Assembly (NCBI GenBank): GCA_903913175.1
Contig: CAIWKF010000041.1
Location: 1-15,026 of the forward strand
DNA: 15,026 nucleotides
Reading direction: 5' to 3'
Origin: Candidatus Staskawiczbacteria bacterium
GTDB lineage: Bacteria; Patescibacteriota; Minisyncoccia; Minisyncoccales; Staskawiczbacteraceae
Shown: piece after piece, positions 1 through 6,266 of the stretch
Layout: each line of letters begins with the position of its first letter
Numbering within the stretch: position 1 is the first letter of the stretch
The notes under the pieces: model-generated
What the model saw: only the letters and a program-made list of their open reading frames with translations
Told to the model about the DNA's origin: nothing
The model's database searches: none
Translations under genes and position numbers: made by a program

Positions 1-1
1 T

Positions 2-499
2 AATTTTTCTTCTCCTTTAAAAAAATTATTAAAAAGAGCCACAGAACTCAGTGAGGGAGACTTAAAAACTAGAGTTTATTTAGAAACAAAAGACGAGATT
101 GGAGAGTTGGCTGATATTTTTAATAAAATAGCAAACGAATTAGAAGAAAGTTATTCTGCTGGAAAAAGAGCAGAACAGTCAATTGACATAAAAGTAAAAG
201 CTAGAACACAAGCTTTAGAAGAAACAATAAATGCTTTAGAACAAAAAGTAAAAAATAGAACCATTGAACTAGAGAAAATAATGGCCGAAGCTAATAAAAT
301 GAAAGATGAAACCAAAAATAGAGAAAATGAAGTTACTGTTTTAAAGTCAGAACTTACTAAACTTAAAGAAGATACTAGCGATTATCAAGACAAAAAAACA
401 ATAGCAAAAAAACCAAAAATTGATAAGTCTTCAGAAACCTTAAATGAACCAATAGCAAATTCACAAATAGAAGAAAAAAATAAAAACGACGAAAAATAA
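2..499 (+). CDS. HAMP-domain coiled-coil protein, C-terminal part (5' end outside window)
   Basis: The frame is open from the left edge, so this is the 3' end of a longer gene; a TTG at 107 is internal, not a start. The first ~47 visible residues read as the second half of a HAMP linker: a PLKKL start, then SEGDLKTRV, then the DEIGELADIFNKIANEL signature. HAMP domains transmit signals from a membrane-anchored sensor across the inner membrane to a cytoplasmic output. After HAMP comes a charged heptad-like helix of about 75 residues rich in E, K, L and A, probably a coiled coil, and then a Lys/Asn/Glu-rich disordered tail. No histidine kinase, methyl-accepting or cyclase domain follows, so output is unclear. 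It could be a HAMP-only scaffold or a truncated chemoreceptor-like protein. mutM starts 17 bp downstream, so the two may be cotranscribed. Confidence 0.8.
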   Translation, partial: NFSSPLKKLLKRATELSEGDLKTRVYLETKDEIGELADIFNKIANELEESYSAGKRAEQSIDIKVKARTQALEETINALEQKVKNRTIELEKIMAEANKMKDETKNRENEVTVLKSELTKLKEDTSDYQDKKTIAKKPKIDKSSETLNEPIANSQIEEKNKNDEK

Positions 500-516
500 T
501 TTAATTTTCTCAAAAA

Positions 517-1440
517 ATGCCAGAGCTACCAGAGGTGCAAACAACTGTAAATGGTTTAAAAACAAAGGTCCTTAATAGGACCTTTGTTGATGTTTGGTCA
601 GATTGGAAAAAACTAATTAAAAAACCAGATAATTTTCAACAATTTGAAAAAGAAATAAAAAATAAGCAAATAATAAAAATTTACCGCAGAGCTAAAAATA
701 TAATTATAAATTTGTCAGATAATTATTCCCTTTTAATTCACCAAAAAATGACGGGTCATTTGCTTGTTGGTAATTGGCAGTTAGAGGGCAACCAGCCCGC
801 GCAAACAGAAAAATGGATACCAGTTGATAAAAAATCTGCATTAAATGACTCTTATAACAAATTTTTACATGTTATTTTCTTTTTAGATGACGGGCAAATG
901 TTGGCCTTATCAGATGTCAGAAAGTTTGCTAAAATTGAATTATGGCGCACAGATGAATTATTAAATTCAAAAGGTTTTAAAAATTTAGGACCAGAACCTT
1001 TAGAAAAAAGTTTTTCTTTTGAAAAATTTAAGCAAGCTTTGTTGTGGAAAAACTCGCCTTTGCCAAAACTTCGACGAGGCGCAATAAAACAAATTCTTAT
1101 GATACCAGAAGTTATTGCAGGCATTGGAAACATTTATGCTAGCGAAGCCTTGTGGCACGCTAAAATTCATCCCGCAAAGAATACACAAAACCTAAAAAAT
1201 AATGAGCTAAAAGCACTTTACAAATCCATTCAAAAAGTTTTAACATTAGGCATAGAGCTGGGCGGAGATAGTTTTTCAGATTACCGCAATATAAATGGAG
1301 AAAAAGGTAAGTTTAATAATCAAAGAAAGGTTTACAAACGCGAAAACCAAATTTGTTTAAGGTGCAAAAAAGAAACAATTTGTAGAATTGTCATTGCCAC
1401 GCGCGGAACTTTTTATTGCCCCTCCTGCCAAAAATTATAA
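517..1440 (+). CDS. mutM: Formamidopyrimidine-DNA glycosylase (MutM/Fpg)
   Basis: Bifunctional base-excision glycosylase/AP lyase that removes oxidised purines (8-oxoG, FaPy). The N-terminus MPELPEV gives catalytic Pro2 and Glu3, which fixes the start at this ATG because Pro2 must be exposed. RRAK at 57-60 supplies the conserved lysine (K60), and HQKMTGHL is the usual HLGMSG-like strand. VIAGIGNIYASEAL is the helix-two-turn-helix DNA-binding motif. The C-terminal zinc finger is C280-C283...C301-C304, with the conserved finger arginine at R296 before GTFYC. At 307 aa it is longer than the usual ~270; an extra loop around residues 90-120 accounts for much of this. MutM is favoured over Nei because of PELPEV and the RGTFYC finger. 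No Shine-Dalgarno is visible before the ATG. Confidence 0.95.
   Translation: MPELPEVQTTVNGLKTKVLNRTFVDVWSDWKKLIKKPDNFQQFEKEIKNKQIIKIYRRAKNIIINLSDNYSLLIHQKMTGHLLVGNWQLEGNQPAQTEKWIPVDKKSALNDSYNKFLHVIFFLDDGQMLALSDVRKFAKIELWRTDELLNSKGFKNLGPEPLEKSFSFEKFKQALLWKNSPLPKLRRGAIKQILMIPEVIAGIGNIYASEALWHAKIHPAKNTQNLKNNELKALYKSIQKVLTLGIELGGDSFSDYRNINGEKGKFNNQRKVYKRENQICLRCKKETICRIVIATRGTFYCPSCQKL
561..588. repeat. Perfect 11-bp inverted repeat inside mutM
   Basis: The arms at 561-571 (aacaaaggtcc) and 578-588 (ggacctttgtt) are exact reverse complements around a 6-nt loop (ttaata). They encode residues ~15-24 of MutM. The hairpin is stable enough in mRNA to matter, lying about 45 nt after the start codon, but there is no T-tract so it is not a terminator. 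Its role is unknown; it may be chance in coding sequence. Confidence 0.6.
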
Positions 1441-1449
1441 TTTAAAACC

Positions 1450-1470
1450 GTACGACGTCGGGCGTCGTAC
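1450..1470. repeat. Left REP-like hairpin of the RAYT
   Basis: 8-bp stem gtacgacg / cgtcgtac around the 5-nt loop tcggg, preceded by aaacc. It lies between the mutM stop and the RAYT start. It matches the hairpin after the RAYT gene (2209-2229) at 19 of 21 positions, and the two differences form a compensatory pair. GC-rich in an AT-rich setting. RAYT genes are typically flanked by such hairpins, which are their presumed single-strand DNA substrates. Confidence 0.85.
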
Positions 1471-1477
1471 AACTTTT

Positions 1478-2203
1478 ATGCCACAAAGAAAACAGTCATT
1501 TGTAAATGGAGAATATTATCATATTATTTCAAAAGCGCTTGATAATAATTTGATTTTTAAAGACGAAGATGATTATTTTCGTGGGATTTTTTCTATATAT
1601 GAATTTAATAATTCTAACCCCGTAAGTATATTAAGAAGAAGGCAACAACGCAAAAATGAAAAGAAATTAACTGTACGAGACCCGACGTCGTACGGTTTGC
1701 CGATTGATAAAAGAGATAGATTTGTGGATGTTTTAGTTTTTAGTTTTATGCCAAATCATATCCATCTTTTAGTTAAGCAGGTGAAAGATAATGGGATACC
1801 TGAATTTATGAAAAAAGTTTGTGGTGGATATGGAAGATATTTTAACCAAAAATATAGTCGCAAGGGTTATGTTTTTCAAAACAGATTCAAGGATGTTCAT
1901 ATAGAAAATGACGAGCAGTTAAGAAATGTTTCTAATTATATTCATAATAACGCGACGTCTTTAATAGAGCCTGGCTGGAAAGAAAACGGCATTAAGGATA
2001 TAAATAAAGCATTGGAATTCTTAGAAAATTATAAGTGGTCAAGTCTGCAAGATTATATTGGCAAAGTTAATTTTCCATCAGTAACACAAAGAGATTTTTT
2101 ATTAGAATTTTTTGGTTGTGAACAAAAATATAAAGAAGAAATTAAAAATTGGGTTTTATATAAAAGTAAACAAAATGAATTTAGCGATTTATTCATAGAG
2201 TAA
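1478..2203 (+). CDS. REP-associated tyrosine transposase (RAYT, Y1/HUH superfamily)
   Basis: Single-domain Y1 transposase of the IS200/TnpA_REP group, 241 aa from the ATG at 1478. That start gives the family's usual PQRKQSFVNGEYYHI beginning; the frame is open further upstream to an ATG at 1388, but that start would overlap mutM and translate the left hairpin. The HUH metal-binding motif is FMPNHIHLLVKQ (H94, H96). The catalytic tyrosine helix is GGYGRYFNQKY (Y118 or Y121), followed by GYVFQNRFK, a RAYT hallmark. Such enzymes nick and join single-stranded DNA at REP hairpins and usually behave as domesticated single-copy genes. Matching hairpins lie 8 nt before the start and 6 nt after the stop. 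The segment around residues 66-72 is encoded by an inverted copy of the same hairpin. The frame is intact, so the enzyme may be active. No Shine-Dalgarno is seen. Confidence 0.9.
   Translation: MPQRKQSFVNGEYYHIISKALDNNLIFKDEDDYFRGIFSIYEFNNSNPVSILRRRQQRKNEKKLTVRDPTSYGLPIDKRDRFVDVLVFSFMPNHIHLLVKQVKDNGIPEFMKKVCGGYGRYFNQKYSRKGYVFQNRFKDVHIENDEQLRNVSNYIHNNATSLIEPGWKENGIKDINKALEFLENYKWSSLQDYIGKVNFPSVTQRDFLLEFFGCEQKYKEEIKNWVLYKSKQNEFSDLFIE
1673..1693 (-). repeat. Third, inverted REP-like copy inside the RAYT frame
   Basis: The reverse complement of this 21-nt stretch matches the left flanking hairpin at 19 of 21 positions, and the match continues into the flanking aaacc. On the + strand it encodes RDPTSYG within a variable loop of the transposase. 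The inner part of one arm has diverged, leaving a 6-bp stem. Confidence 0.75.
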
Positions 2204-2208
2204 AAACC

Positions 2209-2229
2209 GGACGACGTCGGGCGTCGTCC
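2209..2229. repeat. Right REP-like hairpin of the RAYT
   Basis: 8-bp stem ggacgacg / cgtcgtcc around loop tcggg, preceded by aaaacc as on the left. Compared with the left copy, the second base pair is G-C instead of T-A, so pairing is kept by two linked changes. It sits between the RAYT stop and the holA start, which is only 6 nt further on, and so may also shape translation of holA. Confidence 0.85.
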
Positions 2230-2235
2230 AATTGT

Positions 2236-3216
2236 ATGATTATATTTTTATACGGGCAGGATTCTTACAGGTCCCAGCAAAAACTAAATGAAATAATTGA
2301 TAGCTACAAAAAGGTTCATAAAACTGGGCTGAATTTGGTTACACTTAACGCCAAAGAAATTCAATTTTTAGATGTGGAAAATAATTTAAAAGTGGCTTCA
2401 ATGTTTGCTGAGAAAAAACTAATTGTTTTAAAAGAAGTTTTTGCCAACAAAAAATTCCAAGAGGATTTATTAGAAAATATAAAAAAATTAAATAATGTAG
2501 AAGATATTATTATAATTTTTGAAAATGATAAGGTTGATGAAAGGTTAAAACTTTTTAAAACTTTAAAAAAAGAAGCCAAGGCCCAAGAGTTTGAACCTTT
2601 ATCTGGTGCTTTACTTAAAAATTGGCTTAGAAAAGAAATTGCAAACCAACAACTCAACAACGCTCGGGGCAAGCCTCTGGATTTTGATGACCGTGCTATA
2701 GACCTTCTTTTAAACTTTGTGGGCAATGATTTGTGGCGAATGCATAATGAAGTTGTAAAATTATCAAATTACTTGCCAGCGGAAGCCTCGGCGAAGGCGA
2801 ATAAATTTATTACTGCTGAAGATGTAAAATTGCTAGTCCGCCCAACAATTGAAAATGATATTTTTAAAACCATTGAGGCTTTAGCGCAAAAAAATAAAAA
2901 GTTAGCTTTAGACTTAATTTATAAACATTTAGAAAATGATGATAATTGTTTGTATTTACTTTCTATGATTGCTTATCAGTTTAGAACTTTATTAATAATT
3001 AAAGATTTAATTGAAAAGCGCGTTCCCCAGCAAATGATTGCCAAAAAAGCTGGGCTTCATCCTTTTGTGGTACAAAAAAGTTTTTACTTGTGTAACAAGT
3101 TTTCTCTTTTAGAACTAAAAAAAATCTACCAAAGAATTTATCAGTTAGATTTAAATATTAAAGTTGGTAAAATCCTTCCCGAAACTGCCCTAGACTTACT
3201 AATCTTTGAAATTTAA
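2236..3216 (+). CDS. holA: DNA polymerase III subunit delta
   Basis: Clamp-loader delta subunit, which opens the beta sliding clamp for the replicative polymerase. The N-terminus MIIFLYGQDSYRSQQKL fits the degenerate P-loop region of the family (LYGxDxYR). The C-terminal collar domain is clear: MIAYQFRTLLIIKDLI, then IAKKAGLHPFVVQKS, then LDLNIKVGKILPETALDLL, which corresponds to the D-x-x-I-K-x-G-x-x-x-x-x-x-A-L-x-x-L motif. Length 326 aa is normal. Residues 181-188 (PAEASAKA) are encoded by a GC-rich patch in a non-conserved linker. The ATG lies 6 nt after the right RAYT hairpin and has no Shine-Dalgarno, so the RAYT unit may have been inserted between mutM and holA. No + strand terminator is obvious after the stop. 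Confidence 0.9.
   Translation: MIIFLYGQDSYRSQQKLNEIIDSYKKVHKTGLNLVTLNAKEIQFLDVENNLKVASMFAEKKLIVLKEVFANKKFQEDLLENIKKLNNVEDIIIIFENDKVDERLKLFKTLKKEAKAQEFEPLSGALLKNWLRKEIANQQLNNARGKPLDFDDRAIDLLLNFVGNDLWRMHNEVVKLSNYLPAEASAKANKFITAEDVKLLVRPTIENDIFKTIEALAQKNKKLALDLIYKHLENDDNCLYLLSMIAYQFRTLLIIKDLIEKRVPQQMIAKKAGLHPFVVQKSFYLCNKFSLLELKKIYQRIYQLDLNIKVGKILPETALDLLIFEI
2776..2799 (+). repeat. GC-rich in-frame patch in holA (possible coding insertion)
   Basis: Eight codons reading PAEASAKA, made of ccagcggaagcc and tcggcgaaggcg, are far more GC-rich than the surrounding gene. They lie in a loop between the AAA+-like region and the collar domain. gcct and aggc arms give only a weak hairpin. It resembles the coding patches at 11225-11260 and 11716-11734, but the evidence is weaker. 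Confidence 0.4.
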
Positions 3217-3231
3217 AATTATTTAAAAATT

Positions 3232-3263
3232 AAAAAAGGCGAGCGCAGTGTGAATGCGTCGCC
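3232..3263 (-). terminator. Rho-independent terminator of the sigma-like gene
   Basis: Read on the minus strand, a 9-bp stem with one bulged base (ggcga+cgca arms, 7-nt loop, hairpin 3238-3263) is followed directly by six T (complement of 3232-3237). It begins 33 nt beyond the minus-strand stop. On the + strand no T-tract follows, so it serves the minus gene. Confidence 0.75.
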
Positions 3264-3295
3264 ATAAAGCGTGGGTCACGGAATTGTTTAGTCGG

Positions 3296-3874
3296 CTATT
3301 TAAGGAAGCCGACGAGTTTTTGCGACCGCTGGGGCTGTTGCAGTTTGCGAATTGCCCTAGCCTCGATTTGGCAAATCCGAGATCTGGTTACCTTGAAGAT
3401 GTGGCTGACTTCTTCTATGGTAAAAACAAACCCATTTTCTAGACCATATCGCAGTTTGATGATTTCCCTTTCGCGATAGGACAGTGTTTTTAATACTGTC
3501 CGCAATCTTACCTTGAGCAATTCTTGCTCGGTCACTATTACAGGGTTGGCGATATCAGAATCGTCAACAAATTGTTTCTCAAGTCTTTTTGACAACGAGC
3601 AAAAAGACTTCACCCTAATTCCTCTTGGCAACACGCCCTGATACAAGGAGATTGGAAAAAGCTCTTCGGTCAAGATGCCCAAGGCTTCTGACAGTAGTAC
3701 AGCAACGCAAGAGAAACCTCCGCCATTCCCAATCGGCGATTCTTCAAAACGAATTAATCGCCAAATCCTCGAAACGTTTCCGATGCACTTGTACTGTTTA
3801 CATAATGCATAAACAGTTCCAAACTTACCTTTGATCGCCTTACAAAGGCGGTCATTTATTTGGGTTTTAAACAT
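3296..3874 (-). CDS. Small sigma-factor-like regulator: N-terminal HTH-like domain plus sigma-70 region 4
   Basis: 192 aa from the ATG at 3872-3874. This start has a strong Shine-Dalgarno (AGAAGGAA, 6-nt gap to the ATG), and an upstream in-frame ATG at 3943 would lie inside the promoter. Residues ~118-190 read as sigma-70 region 4: VLKTLSYREREIIKLRYGL, then TIEEVSHIFKVTRSRICQIE, then ARAIRKLQQPQR, the helix-turn-helix that reads the -35 element. Residues ~1-78 look like a different helical DNA-binding domain (VYALCKQYKCIGNVSRIWRL ... LSEALGILTEELFP), XRE-like. Regions 2 and 3, needed for core binding and melting, are absent, so it is probably a transcription regulator and not a working sigma factor. 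It is on the opposite strand to its neighbours, is visibly GC-richer (mid-40s percent in sampled lines), and has its own promoter and terminator. This suggests acquisition from outside or a phage link. Confidence 0.75.
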   Translation of the reverse strand: MFKTQINDRLCKAIKGKFGTVYALCKQYKCIGNVSRIWRLIRFEESPIGNGGGFSCVAVLLSEALGILTEELFPISLYQGVLPRGIRVKSFCSLSKRLEKQFVDDSDIANPVIVTEQELLKVRLRTVLKTLSYREREIIKLRYGLENGFVFTIEEVSHIFKVTRSRICQIEARAIRKLQQPQRSQKLVGFLK

Positions 3875-3914
3875 AAAGTTTCCTTCTGGGAGGTAAAAAA
3901 AATGGTCTGAATAT

Positions 3915-3943
3915 AGTTTATGGCATAATTTTATAATTGTCAA
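3915..3943 (-). promoter_or_regulatory. Sigma-70-type promoter of the sigma-like gene
   Basis: On the minus strand, TTGACA (3943-3938), a 17-nt spacer and TAAACT (3920-3915). The -35 is a perfect consensus. The start of transcription would be near 3908, giving a leader of about 34 nt that contains the Shine-Dalgarno. This supports translation from 3874. Confidence 0.65.
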
Positions 3944-4021
3944 GATTTACGAGAGAAGGAAAGGGTGGTAATATAACAAAATATAAAAAATTAATAAACG
4001 AGTTTGCGTAAGTCACTACTT

Positions 4022-4059
4022 AGATTGCTTCGTCGGTTGCGACCTTCTCGCAATGACGA
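4022..4059 (-). repeat. Dispersed palindromic repeat of the TCATTGCGAG...GACGAAGCAATCT type
   Basis: On the minus strand it begins tcgtcattgcgagaaggtcg and ends gacgaagcaatct, the form of a palindromic repeat that I recall from many unrelated bacterial genomes. It folds as cgtc (4031-4034) with gacg (4055-4058) and ttgcga (4037-4042) with tcgcaa (4048-4053) around loop ccttc. Short flanking arms (tcact, agtga) extend the dyad. It lies 31 bp before hppA, in a gap of about 215 bp (3875-4089) that otherwise holds only the sigma-like promoter. Confidence 0.7.
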
Positions 4060-4089
4060 CCAGTGATTTATGAAATTCGTATTTAGAAA

Positions 4090-6126
4090 ATGTCGTTTTT
4101 ACTTTATTCGCCAATACTTGTATCTTTATTTGCAATTTTGTTTGTATTTTTATTAATTAAAAAAATTTCTAAGTCCCCTATGGCTACAGGCAAAGCTATT
4201 GAAATTACCAAAGCCATTCAAGAAGGGGCTATGTCATATTTAAAAAGACAATATAAAACTGTTGCTGTTGTAGCTTCGCTTTTATTTTTCTTAATTTGGA
4301 TATTTTTTGGAATTCAATTAGGATTTTTAGCTGGATTAGGAATGGGAATTGCTTTTTTAGTGGGAGCAGTTTTATCTGCATTATCAGGATTTGTAGGAAT
4401 GTTAATTTCAACACAAGCCAATACTAGAGTTGCCGAGGCAGCTAAAAAAGGCATGGTGCCAGCCTTAGATTTATCATTTAAGGGTGGCTTGGTAACTGGG
4501 CTGTTGGTAGTTTCTTTTGGCCTTTTAGCAGTTTCTTCAGTTTACTTTATAACTAAAGACAGCGTAAATGCTATGGAATATTTGATAGCTTTGGGTTTTG
4601 GCGCTAGCTTAATTTCTGTATTTGCCAGAGTTGGTGGAGGAATTTATACCAAAGCTGCAGATGTTGGCGCTGACTTAGTTGGTAAAATTGAAAAAGGAAT
4701 TCCAGAAGATGATCCAAGAAATCCAGGCGTTATTGCTGACCAAGTTGGAGACAATGTTGGAGATTGTGCAGGAATGGCAGCAGATATTTTTGAAACTTAT
4801 TCCGTAGCAATGGTTGCAACCATGATTTTAGCTGCTATATTATATCCAAGGCTTCCAGAATTTATTTTACTTCCGTTATTTTTAGGAAGCATTTCTATTT
4901 TAACTTCTATAATTGGAAGCTTCTTTGTAAAATTGGGTAAATCAAAAAATATTATGGGATCCATGTATAAAGGAGTAACAGTTTCTATAATTTTATCAGC
5001 TGTTGCTTTCTACCCTTTAATTGCCAAAACCATGGAAAACCAAAATATCTCAGTTATGAGGTTGTGGCTTTCAACCATTGTTGGGCTAATTGTTGCAGCA
5101 GGAATGTTTGTTATCACAGAATATTACACTTCAAAACAATATAACCCAGTAAAAAGTTTAGCCAAAGCTTCAGAAACAGGACATGCCACCAATATTATTA
5201 GAGGCATTGCCATTGGAATGCAATCTACTGCTTATCCAGTTATTTTAATTGCTATTGCAACAATTATTAGTTTCTGGCTGGCAGGAATTTACGGAGTGGC
5301 TTTAGCAGTTGTTTCTATGCTTTCTATTTCTGGAATTGTAGTTGCAGTAGATGCCTATGGTCCAATCACAGACAATGCTGGTGGAATTGCCGAAATGTCT
5401 GGTATGGCCAAAGAAGTAAGAGTAATTACTGATGCTTTAGACTCTGTTGGAAATACCACAAAATCTGTAACTAAAGGTTATGCTATTGCTTCTGCGGGAC
5501 TTGCTGCTTTAGTTTTGTTTTCTGCTTATTCACAAAAAGTTTCTGAACTTTCAGGAACAGTTAGTGATTCAGCTTTTGGTTTAAATGATCCAAAAGTTAT
5601 TGCTGGTTTATTAATAGGAGGACTTCTGCCATATTTATTTGCTTCTTATTTAATGCAAGCAGTGGGGAAAACCGCAGGAAAGGTTGTTGAAGAAATTAGA
5701 AGGCAATTTAAACAAATTGCAGGTTTAATGGAAGGAACAGCAAAGCCAGAATATGGAAAATGCGTAGACATTGTGACTAAAGCTGCTATTAAAGAAATGA
5801 CGCTTCCAGCCTTGATTCCAGTTTTAGCTCCAATTTTAGTAGGATTTATTTTAGGGCCTCAAGCTTTAGGCGGGTTATTAATTGGTTCCATTGTAACAGG
5901 AATTTTTGTGGGAATTTCCATGACCACTGGTGGAGCTGCTTGGGATAATGCCAAAAAATATATTGAAGAAGGAAACTTTGGAGGTAAAGGTAGTTTTGCT
6001 CATCAAGCTGCAGTAACTGGTGACACAGTTGGTGACCCATATAAAGACACTGCAGGCCCAGCCATTAACCCAATGATTAAAGTATTAAACATCGTCGCTT
6101 TGTTAATCGTCGCCTTCTTAGTTTAA
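4090..6126 (+). CDS. hppA: Membrane-bound ion-pumping pyrophosphatase, probably K+-independent H+ type
   Basis: Integral membrane enzyme that hydrolyses pyrophosphate and pumps H+ (or Na+) outward. It is 678 aa, within the family's usual 660-770, with many hydrophobic helices. The active-site blocks are present: DVGADLVGKIEKGIPEDD (~191-208) and PGVIADQVGDNVGD (~211-224) for Mg-PPi binding, a second acidic set at DAYGPITDNAGGIAEM, and the C-terminal AAWDNAKKYIE and GDTVGDPYKDTAGPAINP. The determinant motif reads GNTTK, with Lys at position 458; lysine here marks K+-independent members, alanine K+-dependent ones. For a fermentative small-genome cell this would save energy from biosynthetic PPi. 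It is monocistronic: a repeat lies upstream and a strong terminator 10 nt after the stop. No Shine-Dalgarno is seen. The proton specificity is inference. Confidence 0.95.
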   Translation: MSFLLYSPILVSLFAILFVFLLIKKISKSPMATGKAIEITKAIQEGAMSYLKRQYKTVAVVASLLFFLIWIFFGIQLGFLAGLGMGIAFLVGAVLSALSGFVGMLISTQANTRVAEAAKKGMVPALDLSFKGGLVTGLLVVSFGLLAVSSVYFITKDSVNAMEYLIALGFGASLISVFARVGGGIYTKAADVGADLVGKIEKGIPEDDPRNPGVIADQVGDNVGDCAGMAADIFETYSVAMVATMILAAILYPRLPEFILLPLFLGSISILTSIIGSFFVKLGKSKNIMGSMYKGVTVSIILSAVAFYPLIAKTMENQNISVMRLWLSTIVGLIVAAGMFVITEYYTSKQYNPVKSLAKASETGHATNIIRGIAIGMQSTAYPVILIAIATIISFWLAGIYGVALAVVSMLSISGIVVAVDAYGPITDNAGGIAEMSGMAKEVRVITDALDSVGNTTKSVTKGYAIASAGLAALVLFSAYSQKVSELSGTVSDSAFGLNDPKVIAGLLIGGLLPYLFASYLMQAVGKTAGKVVEEIRRQFKQIAGLMEGTAKPEYGKCVDIVTKAAIKEMTLPALIPVLAPILVGFILGPQALGGLLIGSIVTGIFVGISMTTGGAAWDNAKKYIEEGNFGGKGSFAHQAAVTGDTVGDPYKDTAGPAINPMIKVLNIVALLIVAFLV

Positions 6127-6136
6127 TAATTAAAAT

Positions 6137-6172
6137 AAAAAAATTGCGGGGGTAAAACCCCGCAATTTTTTT
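6137..6172. terminator. Bidirectional terminator between hppA and the DUF5666 gene
   Basis: The stem ttgcgggg (6144-6151) / ccccgcaa (6158-6165) is extended by A7/T7 tracts (6137-6143, 6166-6172), with the 6-nt loop gtaaaa. T-tracts follow the GC stem on both strands, so it can end transcription of the convergent genes from either side. The remaining gap 6173-6266 is AT-rich with nothing else clear. Confidence 0.9.
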
Positions 6173-6266
6173 ATAGATAAATATATATTTATGATTGCGT
6201 ACAATTACGAAAGAACAGTGTGCTTTAATAAATTTTACTTAAAATTTTTGTAGCAAATATAAAATA

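Noticed and set aside
852..1188. Minus-strand frames inside mutM
   Set aside because: Shadows of a clearly assigned gene; no start signal or recognisable domain.
1388..1477. Longer RAYT start at ATG 1388
   Set aside because: It would overlap mutM by 53 bp and translate the left hairpin; the family N-terminus begins at 1478.
3254..3834. Plus-strand ORFs 3254-3442 and 3625-3834
   Set aside because: Antisense shadows of the sigma-like gene and its terminator; no family features.
3875..3943. Longer sigma-like start at 3943
   Set aside because: That start lies within the -35 box of the gene's own promoter; 3874 has the Shine-Dalgarno.
6218..6251. aaatttt/aaaattt dyad after the DUF5666 gene
   Set aside because: Pure A/T palindromes of this size are expected by chance in this composition.
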